Counted from the first letter of the stretch, positions 43,490-53,294 are shown. The stretch: DNA of 64,000 nucleotides from Bacteroidota bacterium (GCA_020160935.1 JAIUPL010000021.1:45917-109916); one strand, 5' to 3'. Translations and numbers: made by a program. The notes: generated by a model not told the origin, from the sequence alone.

Positions 43490-43523
43490 CCTCTTCCGCA
43501 GCAACTGTGGGGGAGGATTTTTT
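43490..43523 (+). terminator. intrinsic terminator with no obvious gene; possible small RNA end
   Basis: CCTCTTCCGCAG (43490-43501) pairs throughout (with some G-U pairs) with CTGTGGGGGAGG (43505-43516) around CAA, then ATTTTTT. It faces right, but no plus-strand gene lies nearby. The stretch 43240-43489 shows no ORF but has AGGTCGG/CCGACCT and CCGG...CCGG pairings, so an unannotated structured RNA of about 150-250 nt is possible. Confidence 0.5.
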
Positions 43524-43540
43524 ATGTGCCGGGCAATTAC

Positions 43541-44251
43541 TCACACCAGATCAATCCATTGCCTGACAGCCAGGCGTTCCTGGTGTTTCCAGTCACCGGA
43601 TTTCCAGTCATAGGACTCTAACGCATTGAAATTCAGTTTGTAATCAAACTGGGAAGGAACATCGTAGGTGTAGCCGGGGTAATAGTAGTCCATGCCCATA
43701 TCCAGCGATTTTTGCAGTTCCAGCAGAAAAGTATAGGAGCCCAGACTAAACCGGGCGTAGTCGGGATGGAAAAAACAGTAGGTGCCCGATACCGCCGTTT
43801 TACCGGAGTGCATGCAACTGAAAGCGATCATTTTCCCTTCTGCATTTCTCACTGTAAAGGAAGTACCGGTAACGGGCTCCAGGTGTGCCTGCGCCCCAAT
43901 AAACGTTGCCAGTAGATCTGGCCGTCGTTCGGTAAACCGCTGTTCGGAATGTGTGTGAAACAACGCATCGTGTTCAGGAGTAAGCACGATAGGGCCGTAT
44001 TCCACCCAAAGGCCGGCATTGCGGCGCAGCAATTGCCGCTGGCTTTTGGAAAAAGTGAAATCGCGTAGCCGGATACGCAGCGGAATGGTGCCACACATCT
44101 GGCTGCGGCACACCGCAATATTGTGGCGAATAATGGAATACCCCAACAAGCGCCAACCGGCAGCCATATACTGGTCGAACACCGCCGGATCGAGGGGCTG
44201 CATTACAACACGCTCATCGATCACGTCTTCAAAAAATACGGGCTGTCTCAT
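43541..44251 (-). CDS. arginyl-tRNA--protein transferase-like protein
   Basis: 236 residues with a GNAT-like fold as in the C-terminal half of ATE/Bpt aminoacyl-tRNA-protein transferases. LRDFTFSKSQRQLLRRN near residue 62, AFSCMHSGKTAVSGTYCFFHPDYARFSLGS in the centre, and DYYYPGYTYDVPSQFDYKLNF near residue 187 are seen. The N-terminal Cys cluster of true ATE enzymes is absent, so N-end-rule activity is only an inference from family resemblance. Divergent from ppc. Confidence 0.72.
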   Translation of the reverse strand: MRQPVFFEDVIDERVVMQPLDPAVFDQYMAAGWRLLGYSIIRHNIAVCRSQMCGTIPLRIRLRDFTFSKSQRQLLRRNAGLWVEYGPIVLTPEHDALFHTHSEQRFTERRPDLLATFIGAQAHLEPVTGTSFTVRNAEGKMIAFSCMHSGKTAVSGTYCFFHPDYARFSLGSYTFLLELQKSLDMGMDYYYPGYTYDVPSQFDYKLNFNALESYDWKSGDWKHQERLAVRQWIDLV

Positions 44252-44392
44252 GGGAAGGTCGCATATGGAGCTGCAATTTTATGTTTTTTTAGCCAAAATA
44301 ATAAATAGAAGTACAGCATACCCGTTCTTTGCAGCATGAGTCATACCGCAACGGTACACTGATACGACTGGAACCTGACAACTCTTCCCGAT

Positions 44393-46990
44393 ATGAATTT
44401 TGAATCGTCCATCGCCCTGCTCTACCATACCTACAACAGCCTTTTTTTGAGTTTGCCGTTCAAAGGAATTGAAGAAACAGGCACCCACCTGGCTTTGTTT
44501 GGCCAGCATTGCAAAACCGAATTCAAGGAGGGAAAAAGTCCGGTCGACATCGTAGAGTCCTTCTGGAATGAATATTTTGAAAAAGCCGATGCGGAAGAAC
44601 GCATCACCCTGTTGTTCTATTTCATCCGGTACATAGAGCGGCAGGTCGTATTGTTCGACTCCGTAGAAGACTCCCTGTTTGAGCAAACGCATGAAATGAA
44701 TGGTCCGGGCTCGCTCAAACACCTGCTCGGCCGCCTCGACTCGGAAGAACTGCAACAACGACTGCTGGAAAAAATCAAATCATACAGCGTACGCCTGGTA
44801 CTCACGGCCCACCCGACGCAGTTTTATCCGGGAAAAGTGCTGGGTATCATCAACGACCTGGGCAAGGAAATCCGCCAGAACGACCTTGAAGACATCCGCA
44901 TGTTGCTCATGCAGTTGGGTAAAACCACCTTTTTCAACCGGCAGCGCCCTACGCCATTCGATGAGGCATTGAGCCTGAGTTGGTATCTGGAACATATTTT
45001 CTTTTATGCCTTGCCCGATATTCTTTTCCGCCTGCTTCGCTCGCTCGGGCAGGATGTGACCACTTTTGAAAATCCGCAATTGTTGGCACTTGGATTCTGG
45101 CCGGGCGGCGACCGCGACGGCAACCCGTTCGTGAATGCTGAAACGACCGAACAGGTTGCCAAACGCCTGCGCGAAGTGGTGTTGCGCGGCTATTACCGCG
45201 ACATCCGACAACTCAGGCGGCGCCTGACCTTCCGTGGCACGGAAGACTGGCTGGCAAAAGCGGAAATGAAAATCAACAACACGCTGTACTATCCCGACCG
45301 CGAAACATATGGCAGTTGCAAGGAATTGCTGGAAGACCTGCTGGAAGCGCGCAAAATTCTCATGAGCGACCACCAGGAATTGTTTCTGGATGAACTGGAT
45401 CGTTTTATCCTCAAAATCAGGGTATTCGGCTTTTATTTTGCCAGCCTCGACATTCGGCAAGACAGCCGCAAGCACGGCGAAGTGTGGGAAGCCATTTTCA
45501 ACAACTGGAGCGAAAAATTTCCCTGGTTCGAACTCGAGGCATTCCGAAAAGCAGACGAAAATACGCAGATGGATCGCCTGCTGAGCACCAATTACCACCT
45601 GGATGAAAACGATTTTTCCGATCCGTTTGTCAAGGAAACCATTCGCTCATTCAGCGCCATCGCCCATATTCAGGAGAGCAACGGCGAACTGGGCTGCCAT
45701 CGCTACATTATCAGCAACTGCCAGAGCGCGCTCAATGTGGCCGAGGTACTGGCACTGGCCCACCTCACCCTGCTGCCCTTGCAACAGAGCCGACACAAAA
45801 ACAAAGCGGAAACCGCTACTGAAACAGTGCCGCTCGACATCGTTCCGCTGTTTGAAACCATCGACGACCTGGCAGCCTGCGGCGACATCATGGAAAAACT
45901 GTACACCAACCGCTATTATGCCAAACACCTGGAAGCGCGTGGCCATGTGCAGCACATCATGCTCGGTTTTTCCGACGGTACCAAAGACGGCGGCTACCTG
46001 CGTGCCAACTGGAGTATTTACCTTGCCAAAGAAACCCTCACACGTGTGAGCCGGAAACATGGCATTACGGTGCTGTTCTTCGACGGTCGTGGAGGCCCTC
46101 CGGGACGGGGCGGTGGCAACAATGCCAGTTATTACGCCGCGCATGGCAATACCATTGAAAATCAAGGCATTCAGGTAACTATTCAGGGCCAAACAGTAAG
46201 CAGCACCTACGGCACCCGGGCAGCGGCTATCTTTAATACTGAACGACTTTTTGCTGCCGGACTGGAAGGACACCTGTTTGGAAGCCATGCCAGCGAACTG
46301 ACGGATGAAGACCACCGATTGCTGGAAGAACTGGCCGAAGCAGCGTATAAAAGTTACCTGAGCCTCAAAACCCACGAAGATTTTGTGCCCTATCTTGAAA
46401 AAATGACGCCGCTGAAATGGTATGGCGATACCAATATTGCCAGTCGCCCTACCAAACGAAGCGGAACCGGGGGCATGCGCTTTGAAGATTTGCGCGCCAT
46501 ACCATTTGTAGGCGCCTGGGCACAAATGAAGCAAAACGTACCCGGCTACCACGGCCTGGGCAGCGCTATTGCCAGTTTTAAAAAGGAAAAAGGAGAAGCG
46601 CTCCGGCAACTGTACCAGCGTTCGCTGTTTTTCCGAACCCTGCTGGAAAATTCCATGCAATCGCTTGCCAAATCAAATTTCGAGGTGACGCATTACCTCG
46701 CCGACCACCCCAAATTTGGTGGTTTCTGGAAAATCCTCAACAGCGAGTACGAACTGACCGGCAAAATGCTGCGCGAATTATCGGGACAGGAACTCCTGTC
46801 TGGCAATGCCATGACCCGCGCCAGTATTGCTATCCGGGAAAATATCGTACTGCCGCTGATTGCCATTCAGCAGTTCGCGATGCAAAAATTGCAATCGAAA
46901 AACCTGTCGCCTATTGAGGTAGAAACTTACCAACACCTCGTTTTGAGGTGCATGTTCGGCATCATCAACGCAGCGAGAAACGCGGCTTAG
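44393..46990 (+). CDS. ppc: phosphoenolpyruvate carboxylase
   Basis: 865 residues. It carboxylates PEP to oxaloacetate. The catalytic His140 is in VLTAHPTQ, followed by GFWPGGDRDGNPFV near residue 238, LGFSDGTKDGGYLRANWSIY near residue 525, and the glycine loop FDGRGGPPGRGGG near residue 565. The C-terminal tail (LRCMFGIINAARNAA) replaces the usual QNTG end, so allosteric aspartate binding may differ. Length is close to bacterial PEPCs. Confidence 0.95.
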   Translation: MNFESSIALLYHTYNSLFLSLPFKGIEETGTHLALFGQHCKTEFKEGKSPVDIVESFWNEYFEKADAEERITLLFYFIRYIERQVVLFDSVEDSLFEQTHEMNGPGSLKHLLGRLDSEELQQRLLEKIKSYSVRLVLTAHPTQFYPGKVLGIINDLGKEIRQNDLEDIRMLLMQLGKTTFFNRQRPTPFDEALSLSWYLEHIFFYALPDILFRLLRSLGQDVTTFENPQLLALGFWPGGDRDGNPFVNAETTEQVAKRLREVVLRGYYRDIRQLRRRLTFRGTEDWLAKAEMKINNTLYYPDRETYGSCKELLEDLLEARKILMSDHQELFLDELDRFILKIRVFGFYFASLDIRQDSRKHGEVWEAIFNNWSEKFPWFELEAFRKADENTQMDRLLSTNYHLDENDFSDPFVKETIRSFSAIAHIQESNGELGCHRYIISNCQSALNVAEVLALAHLTLLPLQQSRHKNKAETATETVPLDIVPLFETIDDLAACGDIMEKLYTNRYYAKHLEARGHVQHIMLGFSDGTKDGGYLRANWSIYLAKETLTRVSRKHGITVLFFDGRGGPPGRGGGNNASYYAAHGNTIENQGIQVTIQGQTVSSTYGTRAAAIFNTERLFAAGLEGHLFGSHASELTDEDHRLLEELAEAAYKSYLSLKTHEDFVPYLEKMTPLKWYGDTNIASRPTKRSGTGGMRFEDLRAIPFVGAWAQMKQNVPGYHGLGSAIASFKKEKGEALRQLYQRSLFFRTLLENSMQSLAKSNFEVTHYLADHPKFGGFWKILNSEYELTGKMLRELSGQELLSGNAMTRASIAIRENIVLPLIAIQQFAMQKLQSKNLSPIEVETYQHLVLRCMFGIINAARNAA

Positions 46991-47055
46991 GCATTGACTT
47001 TCAATTATTTAGATTTATTAGGCAAAACTGGCACAGGTTTTGGATGGATACCCAT

Positions 47056-47084
47056 GTCGCACCCAAACCGATTCGCGACTTTTT
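47056..47084 (+). terminator. weak terminator-like hairpin after ppc
   Basis: GTCGC (47056-47060) pairs with GCGAC (47075-47079), followed by five T's, about 66 bases after the ppc stop. The stem is short. Confidence 0.35.
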
Positions 47085-47088
47085 GATT

Positions 47089-47178
47089 ATGAAATCTAAA
47101 AGTAAATCCATCGTCACCGTTGTCACTTTGTTGTTTCACATTGTCCTGCTCTACTGGGCATTCCAACAAATGAACTAG
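47089..47178 (+). CDS. possible 29-residue membrane peptide
   Basis: ATG 47089 opens MKSKSKSIVTVVTLLFHIV, a basic N-terminus followed by one hydrophobic helix and a short polar end. It fits a small single-span membrane protein but could be chance. It sits between ppc and the CotH gene, whose promoter box follows. Confidence 0.25.
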   Translation: MKSKSKSIVTVVTLLFHIVLLYWAFQQMN

Positions 47179-47217
47179 GATCGTATCCGGCAGGCACAGG
47201 ATTTTATAGCGAAATGT

Positions 47218-47225
47218 TATATTTG
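47218..47225 (+). promoter_or_regulatory. -7 box TATATTTG for the CotH-like gene
   Basis: TATATTTG lies 22 bases before the ATG at 47248, a full match to TAnnTTTG. Confidence 0.5.
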
Positions 47226-47247
47226 TCCTGCACATAAATCCTGCCTC

Positions 47248-49737
47248 ATGCATCTTCTTTACTCGCGTTTTTTTTTCATTCCCGTTTTTCTATTGTTTTC
47301 GTACTTTTCAGGGGCACAGTCGCTGAAAATCAACGAAATTCTGGCCTCCAATCAGTCCATTCTCGCCGACACTTCCGGTGATTATGACGACTGGGTGGAA
47401 ATTTACAACGCGGGCGACGAGGCAGTCGACCTTGCCGGTTTTTTCATATCGGATAAAACCACACAGCCATTCAAATGGAAAATCCCCTCGGGATCTGGTG
47501 AAACGATTGTTGAAGCAGGCGGTTTTTTATTGCTTTGGCTCGACGACGAGCCGGAACAGGGCGTCCTGCATGCACCATTTAAACTCGATGCTGCGGGAGA
47601 GTCTTTTTTGCTTTCCAACCCGGATAGCCTATTGCTGGATGAATCGGGTTTTGGCCAGCAAACGACCGATGTTTCACTGGCCCGGCAGCCCGATGGCACT
47701 GGCGAGTGGGTATTTTGTCCTGCACCTACGCCCGCGGCTTCCAATGCAAGCACTACCGGCACTCCTCTTACAGCAATGCCGATTGCGTCCATTCCTTCGG
47801 GGCGTTACGCAGAACCCTTGCAAGTAATCTTTTCCTGTGCAACACCCGGTGCGGAAATTCGACTCCGCTTTGATGGGAAAATCCCGGATCAAAACGACTC
47901 ACTATACACCCAACCGCTTGACATCCAGCAAACTACCATCGTTCGGGCGCGTGCTTTCGCACCCGATTATGCTGCCGGTCGCACGGCCTCCTGCAGTTAC
48001 CTGTTTGTAGCGCCGCATACCTTTCCCATTGTTTCACTGGTATTCGATCCCGATGATTTTTTCGATTCCACCAGCGGCATTTACACACATGCTATCGAAT
48101 TATCCAATGTAGAAGTGCCGGCAAATGCCACCTGGATACAGACGGACGGACAACTCGGGTTTTCAGCCGACGTGGCAGTAGAGCCTTTTGGGAGCGGCAG
48201 TCTGGCGCTTCCGCAAAAAAGCCTTTTGCTCAAAACCCAACCCGCTTTTGGGGCCCAGGAAATTGAATACCCAGTTTTTCCCGACCTGCCGCAGGAGAAG
48301 TTCAAAAGCCTTGTATTGCGCAACAGCGGCCAGGACTGGTGTGTGACCATGTTCCGCGATGCCTATGTAGGTTCGTTGGCAACAGACCTGAGCGATCTCC
48401 AGCCCGTTCTCGATACCGTTTCACTGGCATTTCAGGCATCACAGCCATCCGTGGTGTACCTGAACGGCGCATACTGGGGTATTCACAACGTGCGCGAGCA
48501 GCACAACAAGTACTTCATAAAACGCCATTTCGACGTCGATGAAGACAACATCGATTTCATAGAATTTTATGGAAATGCACTTGAGGGCGATAGCCTGGAA
48601 TGGCAAACTTTCTGGCAATGGCTGAATAACCAGAATTTTGAAAACGACGATACTTTTCGGGAAATGGCCCAGCAGAACGATATGGCCAATTTCACCGATT
48701 ACTGCATTTTCCAGATCGTGTCGGACAATGTGGATTGGCCGGGCAAAAACTGGAGGCGATTCAAAGAGCGGCAGCCCGACGCGCAATGGCAATGGTTGCC
48801 TTTCGATTTTGACCTGAGTTTTGGTCTGATGACTACCGATTTTAGTTGGAATACCGGTTTTGCCGGGCAAAATGCCTTTGCACGTGCACTCGACAGTATG
48901 AACAGTTTTTGGGCTACTGCCGATTGGCAAACAATAATTCTTCGCAGAGCCCTCGAAAACGAGCAGTACCGCCATTATTTCCTCAACCGGACGGCCGATT
49001 TGCTCAATACTGTTTTTGAAAAATACCGCCTGCTCGTCCGCCTCGACGATTTTGAAAACCGGTATGTTCCGGAAATAAGCCAGCATTTCGAGCGCTGGTT
49101 TGCCTCACCCGGCTGGGTGTCCTACTGGCAGGATAATGTACAGAAAATGCGCAATTTTGCCTATTCTAGAGCCAATTTATGTTTCCAGCACGTCGTTCAA
49201 ACCTTTCCGGAAGCGGAAGGTGTGGCGAGTGTAGAATTAAAAACAGAGCCACCCGGATCCGGAATGATTCATTTCAGTACACTTCATTTTGATTCGCTGC
49301 AATTGCCCTGGGCAGGTCGTTATTTCAAGGGTGTTCCGGTGCCCGTGAAGGCTGTGGCCAAGCCCGGCTGGTCTTTTGCCGGCTGGTCTATTCCTGGCAT
49401 CGGGCTGTCCGACAGCATTTTGCTGGTACTCAACGAAGACCTGGAACTCACGGCGCGCTTTGTGATGGATTCTTTGCCGCTGGACACCGAAAATGCCATC
49501 AAAAGGTTTCAAATATTTCCCAATCCTGCGGGTCGGATGATGACGGTTTCCTCCACAGAGATGTTCAGGCAGGTTTACCTGTACGATGCTGTGGGTATCC
49601 GCCGTCGGGAATTTTTATTCGAACACGGACTGCTTTCCACACCATTATCGCTCGACAACCTGCCCGCCGGTGTGTACTGGGTAGAAGTGTTGTTTGGCGA
49701 TGGTAAAAGGTCAATTCAACGATTTGTGAAATCGTGA
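47248..49737 (+). CDS. secreted CotH-kinase-like protein with lamin-tail domain and T9SS tail
   Basis: 829 residues. A signal peptide (FFFIPVFLLFSYFSGAQ) is followed by a lamin-tail domain (LKINEILASNQSILADTSGDYDDWVEIYN, about 25-150). A chitobiase-C-terminal-like strand set (GAEIRLRFDGKIPDQNDSLYTQPL) and a CotH kinase-like domain (ILRNSGQDWCVTMFRD; NGAYWGIHNVREQHN; WQWLPFDFDLSFGL; about 300-620) come next. The C-terminal type IX sorting segment is FQIFPNPAGRMMTV ... GVYWVEVLFGDGKRSIQRFVKS. It is likely a surface protein kinase-like or adhesive protein. Confidence 0.9.
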   Translation: MHLLYSRFFFIPVFLLFSYFSGAQSLKINEILASNQSILADTSGDYDDWVEIYNAGDEAVDLAGFFISDKTTQPFKWKIPSGSGETIVEAGGFLLLWLDDEPEQGVLHAPFKLDAAGESFLLSNPDSLLLDESGFGQQTTDVSLARQPDGTGEWVFCPAPTPAASNASTTGTPLTAMPIASIPSGRYAEPLQVIFSCATPGAEIRLRFDGKIPDQNDSLYTQPLDIQQTTIVRARAFAPDYAAGRTASCSYLFVAPHTFPIVSLVFDPDDFFDSTSGIYTHAIELSNVEVPANATWIQTDGQLGFSADVAVEPFGSGSLALPQKSLLLKTQPAFGAQEIEYPVFPDLPQEKFKSLVLRNSGQDWCVTMFRDAYVGSLATDLSDLQPVLDTVSLAFQASQPSVVYLNGAYWGIHNVREQHNKYFIKRHFDVDEDNIDFIEFYGNALEGDSLEWQTFWQWLNNQNFENDDTFREMAQQNDMANFTDYCIFQIVSDNVDWPGKNWRRFKERQPDAQWQWLPFDFDLSFGLMTTDFSWNTGFAGQNAFARALDSMNSFWATADWQTIILRRALENEQYRHYFLNRTADLLNTVFEKYRLLVRLDDFENRYVPEISQHFERWFASPGWVSYWQDNVQKMRNFAYSRANLCFQHVVQTFPEAEGVASVELKTEPPGSGMIHFSTLHFDSLQLPWAGRYFKGVPVPVKAVAKPGWSFAGWSIPGIGLSDSILLVLNEDLELTARFVMDSLPLDTENAIKRFQIFPNPAGRMMTVSSTEMFRQVYLYDAVGIRRREFLFEHGLLSTPLSLDNLPAGVYWVEVLFGDGKRSIQRFVKS

Positions 49738-49825
49738 GCGTGCGCGCCCCAAAAGACACTTTTCTGGCCTGGCAAAAAAATCCCCAACATACTCGTACAA
49801 CTTTCTGCGTTTCAATGAGGTTATC

Positions 49826-49833
49826 TACATTTG
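49826..49833 (+). promoter_or_regulatory. -7 box TACATTTG for the DUF58 gene
   Basis: TACATTTG lies 21 bases before ATG 49855. The in-frame TTG at 49831 falls inside this box and cannot be the start. Confidence 0.55.
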
Positions 49834-49854
49834 TCGCGCATTAAATCACAAAGA

Positions 49855-50793
49855 ATGACACAGGTATTAGAGAGTCAGGACATTCGTTCACTGGGCAGCA
49901 ACCTGGAATTGCTGGCACAACAGGTGGTGGAAGGTTTTATCGTGGGCTTGCACCGCAGTCCGTTCCATGGTTTTTCGGTTGAATTTGCAGAACACCGTTT
50001 GTACAATTCAGGCGAGTCGACACGAAACATCGACTGGAAAGTATTCGGTCGGACGGATAAACTGTTTACCAAAAAATTTGAAGAAGAAACCAATTTGCGT
50101 TGTCACATTGTGGTGGATGCTTCCTCTACGATGTATTACCCCTGGGACGAAAAACAACCCCAGAAATACAAATACTTCAATAAATTCAGTTTTGCTGCGC
50201 AATCGGCAGCGGTATTGATGAATGCCCTCAAACGCCAGCGCGATGCATTCGGGCTGACCTTGTTCGACAATGAGGTTCGTTTCAGTTCTTCAGCCAAATC
50301 CAGTACGGTACATTATCGGCTATTGCTGACCAAACTATCTGAACTCATAGAGCAACAGCAACTGAACAAAACGACCGACCTCGCAGCCAGCCTGCACCAG
50401 ATTGCAGAAAGCATACACCGCCGTTCGCTCGTGGTCATTTTCACCGACGTGATGGAGCAGCCAGGTAAGGCAGAAGATTTGTTTGCTGCGCTCCAGCACC
50501 TGCGCTATGCCAAGCACGAGGTAATCCTGTTTCACGTGACCGATAAAAGCAAGGAACTGGATTTTGAGTTCGAAAACCGCCCCTATGTTTTTGTTGATAT
50601 GGAAAGCGGCGAACAGGTGAAACTCCAGCCCAATATGGTCAAGGATTTTTACATCAAGCAGGTAGCAGAATTCACGGCGCAACTGCGCATGAAATGCCTG
50701 CAATTCAAAATTGATTTCGTGGAAGCCGATATCAACAAGGGTTTTAATCAAATCCTGCAAACCTGGATGGTAAAACGCGCCAGAATGGGATAA
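49855..50793 (+). CDS. DUF58 / von Willebrand A-like protein
   Basis: 312 residues from ATG 49855. RSPFHGFSVEFAEHRLYNSGE and STRNIDWKVFGRTDKLFTKKFEEE are the DUF58 signature. The degenerate MIDAS site is VVDASSTM near residue 88, followed by a vWA-type Rossmann region (LVVIFTDVMEQPG). Such proteins usually partner a MoxR ATPase and Bat proteins; none are adjacent here. Membrane segments are absent. Confidence 0.88.
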   Translation: MTQVLESQDIRSLGSNLELLAQQVVEGFIVGLHRSPFHGFSVEFAEHRLYNSGESTRNIDWKVFGRTDKLFTKKFEEETNLRCHIVVDASSTMYYPWDEKQPQKYKYFNKFSFAAQSAAVLMNALKRQRDAFGLTLFDNEVRFSSSAKSSTVHYRLLLTKLSELIEQQQLNKTTDLAASLHQIAESIHRRSLVVIFTDVMEQPGKAEDLFAALQHLRYAKHEVILFHVTDKSKELDFEFENRPYVFVDMESGEQVKLQPNMVKDFYIKQVAEFTAQLRMKCLQFKIDFVEADINKGFNQILQTWMVKRARMG

Positions 50794-50845
50794 ACATTTA
50801 TTATTCCTTCTTAATCAATTTGTTAGCATACAAAACAAACGACCA

Positions 50846-51598
50846 ATGGCTACCAGACAACTCATAAAACTGTCGGAAATTTCTACTGAAGCACCCAAAG
50901 GACTCAAGAAAAAAGATGTAGCAGAAGAAACGGAGCGCCTCGTAAAACGTTTCGGCGAATTACACCACTTGTTGTATGCGGAAGGCAAACACTCCGTGTT
51001 GGTCATTTTTCAGGGCATGGACGCGAGTGGCAAGGACGGCGCTGTAAGACGGGTATTTCGCGACTGTACCATAGCAGGTCTCGACCTGGTGTCGTACAAA
51101 AAACCTACCGAAATTGAAATGGCGCACGATTTCCTGTGGCGGGTACACCGCTGGGCGCCCGAGAAAGGTATGCTGACCATTTTCAACCGCAGCCATTATG
51201 AAGATATTCTGATCCAGCGCGTACACAAATGGATCGACATGACCCGTGTAAAAAAACGCATGGCTGCCATCAATGCCTTTGAAGAACTGCTGGAGTTTGA
51301 TAACAACACCTTGATTTTCAAATTCTACATGCACGTTTCAAAGGAAGAACAGGCCGTTCAGTTGCAGGAGCGCCTCGACGATCCAAACAAATACTGGAAG
51401 CACAATCCGGGCGACTGGGAAGAACGCAAACTTTGGGACCAATACATGGAGGCCTATGAATACGCCATCAATGAAAGCAGCGTTCCCTGGCATATTTGCC
51501 CGGTAGATAACCGTTGGTACCGCGACTATTTTATCCTGAAAATACTAGTTGACGGGCTGGAGAAATTGAACATGAATATGCCGCAGCCAGGGAAGTAA
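50846..51598 (+). CDS. polyphosphate kinase 2 family protein
   Basis: 250 residues. It probably transfers phosphate between polyphosphate and nucleotides. Walker A FQGMDASGKDGAVRR at about 55-69, the lid/Walker B region IFNRSHYEDILIQRVH near residue 113, and the late PVDNRWYRDYFI near residue 222 are typical of PPK2. The subclass (AMP, ADP or nucleotide-general) cannot be fixed by eye. The stop precedes the GGCAAAA word hairpin by two bases. Confidence 0.92.
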   Translation: MATRQLIKLSEISTEAPKGLKKKDVAEETERLVKRFGELHHLLYAEGKHSVLVIFQGMDASGKDGAVRRVFRDCTIAGLDLVSYKKPTEIEMAHDFLWRVHRWAPEKGMLTIFNRSHYEDILIQRVHKWIDMTRVKKRMAAINAFEELLEFDNNTLIFKFYMHVSKEEQAVQLQERLDDPNKYWKHNPGDWEERKLWDQYMEAYEYAINESSVPWHICPVDNRWYRDYFILKILVDGLEKLNMNMPQPGK

Positions 51599-51600
51599 GC

Positions 51601-51830
51601 GAAGGGCAAGGGGCAAAAGGCAAAGGGCAAGAGGCAAGAGACAAGAGACAAAAGGCAAAAGGCAAGAGACAAAAGGCAAAAGGCAAAAAATTACAATTTT
51701 TCTCTTGCCTTTTGTCTTTTGCCCTTTGCCTCTTGCCCTTTGCCTTTTGCCCCTTGCCTTTTGCCCCTTGCCCTTTGCCTCTTGCCCCTTGCCCTTTGCC
51801 TCTTGCCCCTTGCCTTTTGCCCTTTGCCTC
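51601..51830. repeat. large heptad-word hairpin (GGCAAAA/GGCAAGA)
   Basis: The left arm is about 12 words of 7 bases (GGCAAAA, GGCAAAG, GGCAAGA, GACAAGA). The right arm is longer, with about 18 complementary words (TTTTGCC, CTTGCC). Pyrimidine/purine strand asymmetry is complete. It fills the gap between the convergent PPK2 gene and the outer membrane protein gene to the base. Confidence 0.93.
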
Positions 51831-52631
51831 TTACTTCTTATTCCCTCCGCCCGGGTTAGGGTAAAAGTGCGCTTCTTCGCGTGCCCTTCCAAACAATCTG
51901 AAACGGAAATAGGCTTGAATGCCTGCATTGGTCATTCTGGACTGGCGCTGGATGCGGTCGGTCAGATCGAGTTCGCCGTACACTTCCAGGCCAGTAGTCA
52001 TGTTGCCACCTTCGCCAAGTTCCTTGCCAACGCCAGCGCGCAGGGTAAACAGATTTCCTTTTTGTGAGCCAAGCGGCTCGCGGGCGCCGAAATACTGCTG
52101 CAAGTGGTATCGCTGCGATTTGTCGCCGATGCTGTTGACGATGGTTTTATCGCCAAAACCCTTGTCGAACACGTATTTGTAGCCCCCTACGAAGGTAAGG
52201 AACATGCCAATGTTATCTCCGATTTCAAAGTCCTTGCCCAGACCCAGCGTACCACTGTAAGCCATTCTCTCATAGCCGGACGGCGAACTCATGGCATCCA
52301 GAATCAGGAATGCGGGCCATTTATCGTAGGAAATATGCATGGAAAAGCCAAAGCGCGGTTGCAGGTAACTAGAGCGCAATTTATTGTCGTCGGCATATTT
52401 TTCCCAGGTATAATCGTAATCGATGCCTTCGTCGCGAAATGCTTCTTCCACGTATTCTTCCACACGTTTAAAATCGGCGTTGAGCACGGTGCTTTGAAAA
52501 TCAGTGTCGTGGTACAGCCGGGAAGCGCCCACGTTAAGGCCGAGTTTGATGTTCAGCCGGGCAGGAAGTTGAGCCGAAAGAATGGAAATGGAACAAATGA
52601 AGAGCGTCCAAACAGTAAATAATCTGCGCAT
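51831..52631 (-). CDS. outer membrane beta-barrel protein, hypothetical
   Basis: 266 residues from ATG 52631. A signal peptide (LFTVWTLFICSISILSAQ) is followed by alternating beta-strand patterns (LNIKLGLNVGASRLYHD; FGFSMHISYDKW; GMFLTFVGGYKYVFDKGF; LFTLRAGVGKELGEGG; GIQAYFRFRLFG) as in PorT/OmpW-like barrels. Gly/Asn/Lys tail. Function unknown. The stop codon is at the very edge of the heptad-word hairpin. Confidence 0.72.
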   Translation of the reverse strand: MRRLFTVWTLFICSISILSAQLPARLNIKLGLNVGASRLYHDTDFQSTVLNADFKRVEEYVEEAFRDEGIDYDYTWEKYADDNKLRSSYLQPRFGFSMHISYDKWPAFLILDAMSSPSGYERMAYSGTLGLGKDFEIGDNIGMFLTFVGGYKYVFDKGFGDKTIVNSIGDKSQRYHLQQYFGAREPLGSQKGNLFTLRAGVGKELGEGGNMTTGLEVYGELDLTDRIQRQSRMTNAGIQAYFRFRLFGRAREEAHFYPNPGGGNKK

Positions 52632-52886
52632 ATGAATGGTTAAAGTGTGAAAACATATGAGATTAACCACGGGCAGGAATGTAATCACTGGCCAACGGAA
52701 GTTGACTTTGGACGGATTAATGACGCGAAGTTACAAATAAGGATTTGTTATAGAACATTTAAATGTAAGTGAAATCGAAGGTTCGTCGGCAATAAAGCAA
52801 AAATCCAAGCATTTATGACACAAACCCGACCAAAACCTGAACATTCAATCCAAAACCTGATCTATCACTTTTCAATCATTTCAATC

Positions 52887-53294
52887 ATGAAAAACGCTGT
52901 TCCCAGCCTTTTGGCCCTCCTGCTCATTTCCGCTGTTTCATTCGTTTCCTGCAAGAAAGACGATTCTTTGCAAGACCGCCTGGTCGGCAACTGGCACTCG
53001 AGCCAGGTGAAATCTGGAGGGACTGACTACTCCGCCATCGTTGTATTTAATCTCGATTTACAATCCAGCCAGGAATTTGATCTCGACGTTATCACTACCC
53101 TGCCCTTCACAGGCTCCAGCACCCAATCGTACAATGGCGACTGGAAAGAGGACGAAGCCAAACAGGATTTGATCCTGACATTCAACAACACCAGCAGCAC
53201 ATATGAAATTGTAGAACTGAGCGGCAATGTCATGAAAGCCGAAACAGTATATGAAGGCACCCGTTATGAGGTGACCTTTGAGAGAGTACAATAG
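52887..53294 (+). CDS. small lipoprotein, lipocalin-like
   Basis: 135 residues from ATG 52887. The lipoprotein signal ends SAVSFVSC. The mature domain begins LQDRLVGNWHSSQV, the GxW start typical of lipocalin-like Bacteroidota lipoproteins, with strands SQEFDLDVIT, SYNGDWKEDE and LILTFNN. Ligand unknown. The stop is immediately followed by a TCCTGAG-word hairpin. Confidence 0.7.
   Translation: MKNAVPSLLALLLISAVSFVSCKKDDSLQDRLVGNWHSSQVKSGGTDYSAIVVFNLDLQSSQEFDLDVITTLPFTGSSTQSYNGDWKEDEAKQDLILTFNNTSSTYEIVELSGNVMKAETVYEGTRYEVTFERVQ

Noticed and set aside
45647..46660. 337-codon minus-strand frame opposite ppc
   Set aside because: Shadow of PEP carboxylase, with no independent motif.
51705..52067. 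Plus-strand ORF made of Leu/Pro/Cys/Phe repeats
   Set aside because: It translates the GGCAAAA-word hairpin; period 7 makes every frame open with a repeated peptide, and it is not a gene.
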